DNA from: Clostridiales bacterium
GTDB lineage: Bacteria; Bacillota; Clostridia; Christensenellales; Aristaeellaceae
Direction of reading: 5' to 3'
Assembly: GCA_012513645.1 (NCBI GenBank)
Contig: JAAZBU010000089.1
Location: 1 to 33,731 of the forward strand
Length of the DNA: 33,731 nucleotides
Both the position numbers and the translations under genes were made by a program. Under the pieces are notes generated by a model that saw only the letters and a list, made by a program, of their open reading frames with translations, ran no database searches and had not been told where the DNA came from. This document shows, piece by piece, positions 1 through 7,908 of this stretch. The first letter of the stretch is position 1, and each line of letters starts with the position of its first letter.

Positions 1-137
1 ATCTCGCTGCACAGGTGCACGCACTCGTTGCAGATATAGGCGCCGGGGCCGGCGATCAGGCGCTCGACCTCGTTTTGCGGCTTGCCGCAGAAGCTGCAGT
101 TGTGAATCTTGCGGGGCTCGTCCGGGGCTTTAGGCAT
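1..137 (-). CDS. clpX: ClpX N-terminus, partial (AAA+ unfoldase of ClpXP)
   Basis: Only the first 45 residues lie inside the window; the gene continues past the left edge. They form the ClpX zinc-binding domain, with cysteines at 14, 17, 36 and 39 in two CxxC pairs (NCSFCG and ICNECV). In the family this domain dimerises and recruits substrates and adaptors, and the absent AAA+ part unfolds proteins into ClpP. The ATG at 137 lies inside the last codons of clpP (8-nt overlap) and is preceded by a GAGGAG ribosome-binding site within clpP. The order tig-clpP-clpX is the conserved bacterial arrangement, so the identification is firm despite the truncation. Confidence 0.93.
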   Translation of the reverse strand, partial: MPKAPDEPRKIHNCSFCGKPQNEVERLIAGPGAYICNECVHLCSE

Positions 138-747
138 CAGTCTTTTTCTCCTCATCCCGGCTGCGGGGCTCGTAAATCTGGTCGATGATGCCGTAGCTCA
201 GGGCCTCCTGCGCGGACATGAAGTAGTCGCGCTCCGAGTCTTGGGCCACCTTCTCTACCGGCTGGCCGGTCATCTCGGCCATCATCTTGTTCATCTTGTT
301 CTTGGTGCGCAGCAGCCACTCGGCCCGGATGGTCACATCCGTCGCCTGCCCCTGGGCGCCGCCCGAGGGCTGGTGGATCATTACTTCGCTGTTGGGCAGC
401 GCCATGCGCTTGCCCTTGTCGCCCGCCATCAGCAGGAAGGCGCCCATGGAGGCTGCCATGCCCACGCACACCGTGCGCACCGGGGCCTTGACGTACTGCA
501 TGGTGTCGTAGATGGCCATGCCCGCCGTCACCGAACCGCCCGGGCTGTTGATGTACAGCGAGATGTCCGCGCCCGGGTTCTCCATATCCAGAAACAACAG
601 CTGCGCCACCACGGTGTTGGCCATGCCGTCGTCAATGGGGCCGGACAGGAAGATGATCCTGTCCTTCATCAGGCGGGAATAAATATCGTAGGATCGCTCG
701 CCGCTTCCGCTGCGCTCGACCACGTAGGGGATCAGGTAATTACTCAT
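130..747 (-). CDS. clpP: ATP-dependent Clp protease proteolytic subunit
   Basis: This 205-residue protein is full length for ClpP, the serine peptidase that forms a double heptameric barrel and degrades proteins fed by ClpX or ClpC in the cytoplasm. The catalytic triad is visible as Ser100 (in GMAASMGAF), His125 (in MIHQP) and Asp174 (in SERDYFM). The oxyanion-loop glycines (NSPGGSV) are present near residues 68-73. The ATG at 747 overlaps the tig stop by 8 nt, and its own end overlaps clpX by 8 nt, so the three genes are probably translationally coupled. No separate promoter was seen between tig and clpP. Confidence 0.97.
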   Translation of the reverse strand: MSNYLIPYVVERSGSGERSYDIYSRLMKDRIIFLSGPIDDGMANTVVAQLLFLDMENPGADISLYINSPGGSVTAGMAIYDTMQYVKAPVRTVCVGMAASMGAFLLMAGDKGKRMALPNSEVMIHQPSGGAQGQATDVTIRAEWLLRTKNKMNKMMAEMTGQPVEKVAQDSERDYFMSAQEALSYGIIDQIYEPRSRDEEKKTDA

Positions 748-2260
748 CAGTGGGGTTCTCCTCCTTGGGTTGGTCCTTTTTCTTGGGTTTGGCAGGCGCC
801 TTGGCCGCCTTCTTAGGCTTGTCGTCCTCCGCCGCCGGCTCCTTGGCTGCCTTCTTGGCCTTGGGCGCCTTCTTCTCGGCGGGCTCCTCGGCCTCCTCCT
901 CGGGCAGGGCGTTCACCACGTCCTCCAGCACCTGGGCGGGGTCGATGGCGTCCTCCTCCTCCGGGCCTTCGTGCAGGGTGATCTCGGCATTCTTTTCCAG
1001 AATGTCCACCACCATGCGGGAGGCGGCCAGGTCCTTGTAGTAGCCCAGCTGGCGCTCGCTCAATGTCTTGCGGTATTCCTCGGGCTTGCGGCCCATCTCC
1101 TCCGCGTGGCGGTCGATCTGGGCGTCAATGTCCTCCTGGCTGGGTTCGATCTGCTCCGCCTTGGCGATGGCGTCGATCACCAGCTGGGTCTTCACGCTGT
1201 TTTGGGCGTCCGGGCGGATCATGTCGTTGATCTGCTCCTCGGTCTGCCCGGTGTAGCGGATATAATCTTCAAAGCTGATGCCCTGATAGGCCATGCGCAT
1301 CTTCATGTTGCGCAGCTGGGCATCCACCTCGTCGTTGATCATGGCCTCGGGGATGTCGCAGTCGGCCTGGTCGGTGGCCTGACGGATCAGGTCGTTCTCC
1401 AGCGCCGTCTGGGCGTTCTTGTCGCGCAGCTCGGTCAGCTCCTTCTCGATGGACGCCCGATACTCCTTGAAGGTGGTGAAGGCCGACACATCGGCGGCAA
1501 ACTCGTCATCCAGCTCGGGCTTGAGCTTGGCGGTGATGCCATGCAGCTTGACGGCGAACACGGCCTCCTTGCCGGCCAGCTCCTCGGCGTGGTATTCCGT
1601 GGGGAAGGTGACCTTGACGTCCTTCTCCTGGCCGATCTCCATGCCGACCACCTGGTCTTCAAAGCCGGGGATAAAGGTGTTGCTGCCCAGCTCCAGCTTC
1701 TGGCCCTGGGCGGTGCCGCCCTCAAAGGCCACATCGTCCACCCGGCCCAGGTAGTCGATGGTCACCGTGTCCCCCGCCTGGGCGGCGCGGTCGGTTACCT
1801 CCTGCTGGGTGGTGGCCTTATCCACATCGTGGCTGATGCGGTGGTCAATCTGCTCCTGCGTGATGGGGTGCAGGTGCTTGACGGCCTTCAGCTTCTTGTA
1901 GTCGCCCAGCTCCACATCGGGCAGCACAAATACCTCAACGGAGAATTTGAGCTCCTGCCCGGCGCCAATCTGCTGGAGGTCCAGCTCGGGCTTGTCCACC
2001 GGGTGGATGTCCCCCTTGGTGATCGCCTCCTGATACACGTCCGGAAAGATGGCGTCAAACGCCTCATCGTAAAAGACGCCCTCGCCGTACATCGACTCAA
2101 TCAGCCTGCGCGGGGCCTTGCCCTTGCGAAAGCCGGGCACGTTGATGCGGCCGCGAGTCTTCAAATACGCCTTGTGCATCGCCGCATCAAATTCCTCGGC
2201 GGGCACGGTGAAGGAAAGCTTGACTTTGTTGCCGGACAGTTTTTCAGTGGTGAAGTCCAT
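740..2260 (-). CDS. tig: trigger factor, ribosome-associated chaperone, with lysine-rich tail
   Basis: This protein has 506 residues where about 430 is usual. The N-terminal ribosome-docking domain carries the GFRKGKAP signature at 43-50. An FKBP-type peptidyl-prolyl isomerase domain spans roughly 160-245, and the helical chaperone domain runs to about residue 430. The last 70 or so residues are an acidic then lysine/alanine/proline-rich low-complexity tail, which is extra relative to textbook trigger factors. The product binds nascent chains at the ribosome exit and delays folding. The ATG at 2260 follows a strong AGGAGGT site. A promoter candidate lies at 2320-2349. It heads the tig-clpP-clpX operon, coupling co-translational folding with degradation. 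Confidence 0.96.
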   Translation of the reverse strand: MDFTTEKLSGNKVKLSFTVPAEEFDAAMHKAYLKTRGRINVPGFRKGKAPRRLIESMYGEGVFYDEAFDAIFPDVYQEAITKGDIHPVDKPELDLQQIGAGQELKFSVEVFVLPDVELGDYKKLKAVKHLHPITQEQIDHRISHDVDKATTQQEVTDRAAQAGDTVTIDYLGRVDDVAFEGGTAQGQKLELGSNTFIPGFEDQVVGMEIGQEKDVKVTFPTEYHAEELAGKEAVFAVKLHGITAKLKPELDDEFAADVSAFTTFKEYRASIEKELTELRDKNAQTALENDLIRQATDQADCDIPEAMINDEVDAQLRNMKMRMAYQGISFEDYIRYTGQTEEQINDMIRPDAQNSVKTQLVIDAIAKAEQIEPSQEDIDAQIDRHAEEMGRKPEEYRKTLSERQLGYYKDLAASRMVVDILEKNAEITLHEGPEEEDAIDPAQVLEDVVNALPEEEAEEPAEKKAPKAKKAAKEPAAEDDKPKKAAKAPAKPKKKDQPKEENPTDE

Positions 2261-2319
2261 GGGTACCTCCTGCTAATTTGCGCAATCCGTTTTCCGCAGT
2301 GCAAAAAACGCTACATTAC

Positions 2320-2349
2320 ATAATACCACTCTGACAGCGTCTTATGCAA
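2320..2349 (-). promoter_or_regulatory. candidate promoter of tig-clpP-clpX
   Basis: Read on the minus strand, TTGCAT (2344-2349) and TATTAT (2320-2325) are separated by 18 bases, about 60 bases upstream of the tig start. The match is good at the -10 and fair at the -35. No other convincing pair was found in this gap. Confidence 0.45.
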
Positions 2350-2416
2350 GCATTTGACAGGCACTTTACCCCAATGCGGATATCCTGTGCACATGCATCC
2401 ATTCCCCCTGTCGCCC

Positions 2417-2430
2417 GCCCGCGCGCGGGC
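2417..2430 (-). terminator. GC palindrome after yitT-like gene, weak terminator candidate
   Basis: A perfect 14-base palindrome (GCCCGCGCGCGGGC) begins a few bases beyond the stop codon of the YitT-family gene. It can fold into a short, very stable hairpin but is not followed by a T run on the minus strand, so intrinsic termination is uncertain. Confidence 0.3.
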
Positions 2431-2436
2431 AGTGCG

Positions 2437-3324
2437 CTACATGGCGTTTCGAAAGCCGCGCCCCACGATATCATTGGTGTTGGTGATCAGCAGAAATGAA
2501 TGCGGGCTGTGCGTTTTGACATGGTTTTTCAGCAGCACGGCCTCCCGGGCATTCACCACGGTGACGATCAGCGAGCGCGCCCCCTGCGTATACGCGCCCC
2601 GCCCTTCAAACACGGTGGCGCTGCGCCCCAGCTGGCTGATGATAAAGCTCTCGATGGCCTGCGCATCCTCCGTGATGATGTGAAAGTACTTGCGCTGCCG
2701 TAAGGTATTGAGCACGGCCTGCAGCAAAGCGCCCCGCATCAGCAGGCCGAAGATAGAAAAGATGCCCGTCTTGATATCAAACACGAAGAACGTGGCGGCC
2801 GCGGCCAGAAAATCCGTCAGCATCAGCGCCGTGCCGATGCTGTACAGGTTGGCGTATTTCCTCAGCACCATGGCCACCACATCGGTGCCCCCGCTGGACG
2901 CCCCGATGTGAAACAGCATGCCTGCCGCGGCCGCCGACAGCAACATGGCCACCATCAGCTCCATCAGCGGTTCATCGGTCAGCGGGCCAGCAAGCGGAAT
3001 GAAGCGCTCAAACAGGAACAGCAGCGCCGACAGCAGCAAGGTGCAGTAGATGGTCTTGATGCCAAAGTCCCGCCCGATCGCAGCCAGGCCAATCACAAGC
3101 AGCGCGATGTTGAGGATGTTGCTCAGGCCCGTTACCGTCATCCCGGGGATCAGGCGCACCAGCACCACCGCATACCCCGTGACGCCCCCGGTGGAAAAAT
3201 GGTTGGGAAACTTGAAGAAATATACCCCCACGGCCGACAGCAGGATGGCCAGGGTCATGGTGAGGTAATCCCGAACCATCTCGCCCCGCGCCGCATCAGG
3301 CCGCGTTACAGTCTTTGGTTTCAT
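2437..3324 (-). CDS. YitT family membrane protein (DUF161 plus DUF2179)
   Basis: This 295-residue protein has about five to six hydrophobic segments (around 20-36, 63-82, 88-105, 121-140 and 165-185). They carry the family's glycine-rich motifs GGVTG (46-50) and GASSGGTD (141-148), followed by a soluble C-terminal DUF2179 domain from about 210. YitT proteins are widespread in Bacillota; their transport role is not established, so no substrate is proposed. An ATG 45 bases further upstream is in frame, but the ATG at 3324 is preceded by AAGGAGA at proper spacing and gives the usual length. The gene stands alone between tig and the divergent PucR-type regulator. Confidence 0.88.
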   Translation of the reverse strand: MKPKTVTRPDAARGEMVRDYLTMTLAILLSAVGVYFFKFPNHFSTGGVTGYAVVLVRLIPGMTVTGLSNILNIALLVIGLAAIGRDFGIKTIYCTLLLSALLFLFERFIPLAGPLTDEPLMELMVAMLLSAAAAGMLFHIGASSGGTDVVAMVLRKYANLYSIGTALMLTDFLAAAATFFVFDIKTGIFSIFGLLMRGALLQAVLNTLRQRKYFHIITEDAQAIESFIISQLGRSATVFEGRGAYTQGARSLIVTVVNAREAVLLKNHVKTHSPHSFLLITNTNDIVGRGFRNAM

Positions 3325-3514
3325 TGTCGATCTCCTTGGTGTCTGTTGCGCCTGCCAGGCCGCGCACACCCTTAACTTACCCAGTCATCCCAAGTGAACG
3401 GGGAAATGCATGGAGGAGCGATGGATTTTTTTCGTTTATCCGGGAGAAGAAAAAACGCCTTGGTTGTATCTTGGTATGCCCGCAATGTGCCGTGGGCCAT
3501 GCCCCTGCCTTGCC

Positions 3515-3544
3515 TTTCCATCCCCGCCGCCTTCGTGGTATAAT
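3515..3544 (+). promoter_or_regulatory. extended -10 promoter of PucR-type regulator
   Basis: A perfect TATAAT (3539-3544) carries the extended TGn element (3536-3538). A weak -35, TTTCCA (3515-3520), lies 18 bases upstream. Transcription would start about 40 bases before the ATG at 3589. Confidence 0.6.
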
Positions 3545-3588
3545 GCGCTCAGATCGTGCAAGCGCACATTAAACGGAAGGAAGACCGC

Positions 3589-4653
3589 ATGAACGCACTG
3601 CTGCTGGACAACATCAGGACGCTTCTGGGCTCCCTCAGCCACGAGATCAGGCTGTTGGATCACCTGGGCCGCAGCCTGGTGCCGGCTGACGCGGCAGATT
3701 TTTATCTGCCCGAGCAGCTGCCTGCGGGCGATATCGTGCCCTTCCGCGGCTCCTTTTACCTGCGCCTTGCCGGCGAGGATGGGCTCATCTTGCTCAGCGG
3801 GCCCAACCCCCAGGCCGAGGACATGCTGCGGCTGGCCGAAAGCGCCGTGGCATCCCTCATCCGCCTGCAGCCGCCGCAGGATGCCCTGCAGGCTGCCTAT
3901 CTGCGCCTGGTAGCCGAGCAGCCCGATCCGCTGGAGCAGGCCGGCCTGATCCGCGAGCACCGCATCCCCGACCAGCTGCCCCGCTGCGTGCTGCTGCTGC
4001 GCCCCCAGGCCGTGCGGCAGCCGGCGTACGACTTTTTGCGGGATCTTGTGCCCCTGGGCGAGCAGGATGTGCTGCTGCCGCTGGACCGCGGCTGCGCCAT
4101 CCTCATCCAGGCGATGGAGGACGGCCAGGGCCCGGAGGAGGCGGAGGAGTTTGCCCGCGCGCTGGAGGAGACGGTGCGCGAGGAAAGCGGCCAGGGCCTG
4201 CACTGCGGCATTGGCGATGTGGCCCCCCGGGCGGCTGACCTGCGGCAGAGCTATGCGCAGGCGCTGCGCATGCTTGAGATCGGCCCGGCCTTCCTGCCGG
4301 GGGGCAGCGTGTATGCCTGGCGCAGCATGCTGCTGGCGCGCTTTCTGGCCGAGGTGCCGCCCGAGCGGGCCAGGTACTACCACGGCCTGCTGTTTAACAA
4401 GCGCACCGCCTCGCTCTTTAGCGAGGAGATGCTGGAAACCGCCGCCATGTTTCTGGAGAAAAACCTCAACCTGTCCGACACCGCGCGGCAGCTCTATATC
4501 CACCGCAACACATTGGTCTACCGGCTGGACAAGATTCAGCGCCGATGCGGGCTGGACCTGCGCCGGTTTGAAGATGCCTTCCTGTTCAAGCTGCTGCTTG
4601 ACCTGAACAATACCCTGATGATCCCCAACAAACGGCCGGAAGACGGCCGCTGA
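3589..4653 (+). CDS. PucR/CdaR-type helix-turn-helix regulator
   Basis: This 354-residue protein ends in a PucR-type HTH (HTH_30), residues about 290-345, with the signature NLSDTARQLYIHRNTLVYRLD. That module is shared with PucR and CdaR activators of purine, sugar-acid and amino-acid catabolism. The N-terminal 250 residues are a sensory region with a weak GGDEF-like (CdaR) look from about 135 to 240; no ligand can be inferred. The ATG at 3589, rather than the in-frame ATG at 3556, is chosen because GGAAGGAAG precedes it. The S41 protease gene starts 13 bases after the stop, so the two may share a transcript. Confidence 0.82.
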   Translation: MNALLLDNIRTLLGSLSHEIRLLDHLGRSLVPADAADFYLPEQLPAGDIVPFRGSFYLRLAGEDGLILLSGPNPQAEDMLRLAESAVASLIRLQPPQDALQAAYLRLVAEQPDPLEQAGLIREHRIPDQLPRCVLLLRPQAVRQPAYDFLRDLVPLGEQDVLLPLDRGCAILIQAMEDGQGPEEAEEFARALEETVREESGQGLHCGIGDVAPRAADLRQSYAQALRMLEIGPAFLPGGSVYAWRSMLLARFLAEVPPERARYYHGLLFNKRTASLFSEEMLETAAMFLEKNLNLSDTARQLYIHRNTLVYRLDKIQRRCGLDLRRFEDAFLFKLLLDLNNTLMIPNKRPEDGR

Positions 4654-4666
4654 AAGGCGCTTAGTT

Positions 4667-5881
4667 ATGAACAAGAAACTGTCCCTGATTCTGGTGGTTC
4701 TGATCATGGCCGGGGCCATGCTGGCCGCGGCGGAGGCCATTCCCGTGCGTCCGGGCGACACCGTGACCATCACGCGCGAGGAGTACGAGCGCCTGCAGCA
4801 GTATGAAAAGTTAGACGAGGTCAAGCAATACATCGACGAATACTACTACGAGCAGCCTGACCAGCAGGCGCTGATGGACGGCGCCATCCAGGGGCTGCTT
4901 AGCGGCACCAAGGACGCCTACACCTTCTACTACCCCGAGGAGGCATGGAAGACCCTGTGGGAAGAGGACGAGGGCAAGTACGCCGGCATCGGCATCCAGA
5001 TGCTGGGCAGCTATGAAAACGGCACCGTCACCATCATCCGTGTGTTCAAGGGTACGCCCGCCGAAGCGGCCGGCGTGCGCAAGGGCGATGTGCTGTACAA
5101 GGTGGAGGAGCTGGAGGTAACCACCGCCACCATGCAGGACGCCGTCAACGTGATGCGCGGCACCCCGGGCGACAAGGTGCATGTGGAGGTGCTGCGCGGC
5201 GGCGAGGTGCTGCCCTTTGACATCGTCAAGGCAGAGATCACCGTCAACCGCGTGGAAAGCATGATGCTGGAGGGCCGGGTGGGCTACATCGCGCTGTACG
5301 AGTTTGCGGGCGGCAGCTACGAGGACTTCAAGGCCGCCTTTGATGAGCTGAACAAGCAGGGCATGCAATCGCTGATTGTGGACATGCGCGACAACGGCGG
5401 CGGCTGGGTGGAGGCCGGTGTCAAGCTGGCCGACCTGTTCCTGGATAAGGAGCTGCTGTTCTACACCGAAAACCGCGCAGGCCAGCAGGAGAAGAGCTAC
5501 ACCACCGACGGCAAGAGCGACCTGCCCCTGGTGCTGCTGGTCAACGAAAACTCCGCCTCCACCACCGAAATTGTATCCGCCGCCATGAAGGATCTGGGCC
5601 GGGCCACGCTGGTGGGCACCAAAACCTTTGGCAAGGGTATCATCCAGTATGTGATGGGCCTCAGCGACGGAAAGAGCGGCTTCCAGTTTACCAGCGCCCA
5701 GTATTTCTCCCCCAAGGGCAACAAGGTGCACAAGGAGGGCGTGACGCCCGATATCGAGGTTGAAATGCCCGAGGAGCTGGCCGACAGGTACTTTGACCTG
5801 GGCGACATGGCCGACCCGCAGCTCAAGGCCGCCTACGACGCGGCGCTCAAGCTGATGCCGGCCCAGGCCGCCGCGAAATAG
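4667..5881 (+). CDS. S41 family C-terminal processing peptidase
   Basis: This 404-residue protein has an N-terminal signal or anchor segment (5-24), a PDZ domain (about 105-185) and an S41 protease domain. The catalytic residues fit the CtpB pattern: Ser298 (in NENSAST), Lys323 and Gln327 (in TFGKGIIQ), with the expected 25 and 4 residue spacings. CtpA/CtpB-type enzymes act outside the membrane, trimming C-termini of envelope or signalling proteins. The usual C-terminal peptidoglycan-binding domain is absent. It follows the PucR-type gene by 13 bases with only a weak AAAGG site. Its substrate is unknown. Confidence 0.93.
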   Translation: MNKKLSLILVVLIMAGAMLAAAEAIPVRPGDTVTITREEYERLQQYEKLDEVKQYIDEYYYEQPDQQALMDGAIQGLLSGTKDAYTFYYPEEAWKTLWEEDEGKYAGIGIQMLGSYENGTVTIIRVFKGTPAEAAGVRKGDVLYKVEELEVTTATMQDAVNVMRGTPGDKVHVEVLRGGEVLPFDIVKAEITVNRVESMMLEGRVGYIALYEFAGGSYEDFKAAFDELNKQGMQSLIVDMRDNGGGWVEAGVKLADLFLDKELLFYTENRAGQQEKSYTTDGKSDLPLVLLVNENSASTTEIVSAAMKDLGRATLVGTKTFGKGIIQYVMGLSDGKSGFQFTSAQYFSPKGNKVHKEGVTPDIEVEMPEELADRYFDLGDMADPQLKAAYDAALKLMPAQAAAK

Positions 5882-5901
5882 AATCGCTCACCAACCAAAT
5901 A

Positions 5902-5941
5902 CACAACGAACCCCTTCCCGCACGGGAAGGGGTTCATTGTG
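5902..5941. terminator. long perfect hairpin shared by convergent genes
   Basis: A 19-pair stem with one mismatch (5907/5936) and an almost absent loop (5921-5922) sits between the convergent S41 protease and flavodoxin genes. The stem is symmetric, so it can act in both directions. The T run is short, so it may protect 3' ends as well as terminate. Confidence 0.7.
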
Positions 5942-5955
5942 GAAATGGGAATGTA

Positions 5956-6498
5956 TTATTGGGGCTGACTGTCCTTGAGCACGCGGTTAATCAGGGGCAT
6001 CAGGTTGGCCCGGTCCGTCCAGTCATTCTTCTGATCCCAGCAGTCAACCAGCGCCTTTGCCCACAGCGGCAGCTCGCGGGGCTCCTTCTTGCGCAGGGAC
6101 TTGTACAGCATGCTGCACATGGCACGGTCGATGGGCGTCATGGCCTGCACGTCCCAGGCGCCGCGGGCGTAGAAGAACGCTACATCGGCCAGCGCGCCTT
6201 TTGCGTTGTTTTTCTTCAGCTCCTCCACCACCTCGGGCTCCGCAGGCGAGGCGCCCACCCCCAGGCAGTACAGCCGCTTGCCGGGAAGGGCCGCCGCGTT
6301 GTCCCGCAGGAAGCTGATGCCCTTGATGCCTGTGGCGAACAGGCCGCCGGCCAGGATGATGGCCTCGTAGGCTGCCAGATCGCGCGGCTTAAGCCGCTTG
6401 TTTTCATATAGATCGGCGTCCAGCGCCTCCGCCAGCCACTGGGCATAGCGCTTGGTAGCGCCGTGTTTGGATTGATAGATCACTGCGATTCGCTTCAT
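5956..6498 (-). CDS. flavodoxin-domain protein
   Basis: This 180-residue protein opens with a beta strand and FMN phosphate loop typical of flavodoxins (VIYQSKHGATKRYA, residues 6-19). It continues with an AIILAGGLFATGI segment (around 55-67) that fits the second flavin loop of the Flavodoxin_5/HemG-like group. The C-terminal third is rich in basic and tryptophan residues and is unassigned. Such proteins carry electrons or act as quinone- or protoporphyrinogen-linked oxidoreductases; the partner cannot be named here. The ATG at 6498 is preceded by AGGAGG and is preferred to the longer in-frame start at 6540, which lies upstream of the probable transcription start. Confidence 0.85.
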   Translation of the reverse strand: MKRIAVIYQSKHGATKRYAQWLAEALDADLYENKRLKPRDLAAYEAIILAGGLFATGIKGISFLRDNAAALPGKRLYCLGVGASPAEPEVVEELKKNNAKGALADVAFFYARGAWDVQAMTPIDRAMCSMLYKSLRKKEPRELPLWAKALVDCWDQKNDWTDRANLMPLINRVLKDSQPQ

Positions 6499-6530
6499 GC
6501 CGTCCTCCTGTGCCAAGTACGTGATATGGC

Positions 6531-6536
6531 ATGATA
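6531..6536 (-). promoter_or_regulatory. candidate extended -10 element of flavodoxin gene
   Basis: On the minus strand TGTTATCAT gives an extended -10 (TATCAT at 6531-6536) about 33 bases upstream of the chosen start codon. No clear -35 is visible. Confidence 0.35.
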
Positions 6537-6597
6537 ACACAGCATTTTGCGCATGAAGGGCATTTCACGCGGATTTTACGCAGCCTTCGCCCAAAGA

Positions 6598-6864
6598 TTA
6601 CTTCGCGGCCAATTCCCGCGCAATTTCGTACAGCCAATCCTCCTGGCCGCCCACGGCCTCACGCCGCCCGGCCTCGATGATGATGCTGCGGTAGTCCACC
6701 CCAAAGCGCTCAGCCGCGCGTCTGGCGTGCAGCATGAAGCTGGAGTAGACGCCCGCAAAGCCCAGCATCATGGGGTCCTGTATGGCGGGCAGGCGCACGC
6801 CATGCCGCTCCAGCACCGGGTGCAGCACCTTCGTGCAGGGCAAGTTGTAAGATGAGTTGCCCAT
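6598..6864 (-). pseudogene. C-terminal remnant of 4-hydroxy-2-oxovalerate aldolase
   Basis: The 88 codons match only the C-terminal communication domain of DmpG/MhpE-type 4-hydroxy-2-oxovalerate aldolase. The signatures are [22 protein letters not shown] and the closing [12 protein letters not shown]. The intact enzyme is about 340 residues, with an N-terminal TIM barrel cleaving 4-hydroxy-2-oxovalerate to pyruvate and acetaldehyde; all catalytic residues are missing here. No ribosome-binding site precedes the nominal ATG, and an AT-rich stretch and the iclR terminator lie just upstream. It is therefore read as a decayed gene rather than a small functional protein. The neighbouring IclR regulator may once have controlled it. 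Confidence 0.72.
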
Positions 6865-6914
6865 TATTTCAGTTTTTCATCATTTTTTGTTCTTGTCGGC
6901 AGATCCGTCCCGGC

Positions 6915-6946
6915 AAAAAGCCCCTGACGCAGAGGCGTCAGAGGGC
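6915..6946 (-). terminator. intrinsic terminator of iclR-type gene
   Basis: On the minus strand a 12-position stem (one mismatch) with a CTCT loop (6931-6934) is followed directly by five T (6915-6919). It lies about 35 bases after the IclR stop codon and separates the regulator from the aldolase remnant. Confidence 0.85.
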
Positions 6947-6981
6947 ATGAAGGGCAAGCGAATCTTCCATTTAATTTGGCT

Positions 6982-7728
6982 TCAAAAAAAGGCAGATATC
7001 CCCCGCGCGGCCTCCCGCAGGTCGGCCACGGCCTGCGACAGATCGATCTCGTCCTTGCGGAACTTGGGCATGGAGATGCTGACCGCGTGGTGCGCGGCCC
7101 CCGCCTTGTCAAAGATGGGCACCCCGATGCAATAGAGGCCGTTTTGGTTCTCCTCGTCGTCAATGCTGAAGCCCTGGGCGCGCACGCGGCGCATCTCCTC
7201 GCGCAGGGCATCAGCACCCGTGATGGAGTGCTCCGTCATTGGCGGCAGATGCGTGCGGGCAGCATACTCTGCCGTGCCCTGCTCCCCCCGCCAGGCCAGA
7301 ATGGCCTTGCCCACGGCGGTGCAGTGCAGCGGCATCCGGCCGCCCACGTCGGAGTGGATGCGGATGGATTTGTTGCTCTCCAGCTTATCCAGGTACACCA
7401 CGGCATCCTCCATCGCGCGCACAAAGTGGATGGTTTCATCATAGGTGTCGTTCAGGCGCTGCAGGTACGGCCGGGCAAAGCTGATGACCGAGGTGGCATC
7501 GGCGCTGACCGCCGCCAGCGTTTGCAGGCGATAGGTCACCTGATAGCTGTCCGTCGGCTCGTTTTTAAACAGATAGCCCAGCCCCTCCAAGGTCTTTACG
7601 ATGCCAAACACCGTGCTCTTGTTGAGATTCAACTCGCGTGACAGCTCGCTGATGCCCGCCCCGGCGTGAAAGGTGATGTACTCAAGCACCGCTATGGCCC
7701 GCTGGATGGATTGTATGTTGCCGCTCAT
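6982..7728 (-). CDS. IclR family transcriptional regulator
   Basis: This 248-residue protein has an N-terminal winged HTH (residues about 6-65, including ISELSRELNLNKSTVFGIV) and a C-terminal GAF-like effector domain. The family signatures are GRMPLHCTAVGKAILAW near 130-146 and NQNGLYCIGVPIFD near 196-209. IclR proteins sense small carboxylates or aromatics and control the adjacent catabolic genes, usually as repressors. The ATG at 7728 has a GAGGAG site and gives the standard length; the longer frame adds 18 unlikely residues and starts inside the promoter. A perfect 18-base palindrome overlaps its -35, suggesting autoregulation. Its only candidate target nearby is a dead aldolase fragment. 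Confidence 0.93.
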   Translation of the reverse strand: MSGNIQSIQRAIAVLEYITFHAGAGISELSRELNLNKSTVFGIVKTLEGLGYLFKNEPTDSYQVTYRLQTLAAVSADATSVISFARPYLQRLNDTYDETIHFVRAMEDAVVYLDKLESNKSIRIHSDVGGRMPLHCTAVGKAILAWRGEQGTAEYAARTHLPPMTEHSITGADALREEMRRVRAQGFSIDDEENQNGLYCIGVPIFDKAGAAHHAVSISMPKFRKDEIDLSQAVADLREAARGISAFF

Positions 7729-7763
7729 CGCCCGCTCCTCTGCGCTTGATATCCCTGTGCACC

Positions 7764-7792
7764 ATGATAGCACAATGTTCATACGGCGGCAA
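7764..7792 (-). promoter_or_regulatory. promoter of iclR-type gene
   Basis: On the minus strand TTGCCG (7787-7792) and an extended -10 TGCTATCAT (TATCAT at 7764-7769) are 17 bases apart. The -35 lies within the palindrome at 7784-7801. Confidence 0.62.
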
Positions 7793-7801
7793 TTGCCGCC
7801 G
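7784..7801. promoter_or_regulatory. perfect 18-bp palindrome, probable operator
   Basis: CGGCGGCAATTGCCGCCG is a perfect inverted repeat in the gap between iclR and ychF. It covers the iclR -35 and lies about 27 bases upstream of the ychF -35. The position suits a repressor site, most simply for IclR itself. Confidence 0.55.
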
Positions 7802-7827
7802 CAGCATGTGGCCGGGCAGTGGAAAGA

Positions 7828-7869
7828 TTGTCAACCCATGGCGCAGCGGGTATAATGAACGGGTATAAT
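7828..7869 (+). promoter_or_regulatory. promoter of ychF with duplicated -10
   Basis: TTGTCA (7828-7833) and TATAAT (7851-7856) are separated by the ideal 17 bases. A second TATAAT (7864-7869) arises from a 13-base near-direct repeat (7848-7860 and 7861-7873). Only the first -10 has a matching -35. Confidence 0.68.
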
Positions 7870-7908
7870 AGCTAAGGAAAGCACCGGAAACAAAAGGAGC
7901 GCACACAC

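Noticed and set aside
770-2323. 517-codon open frame on the plus strand opposite tig
   Set aside because: It is a GC-driven antisense shadow: low-complexity translation, no ribosome-binding site, and the opposite strand encodes an unmistakable trigger factor.
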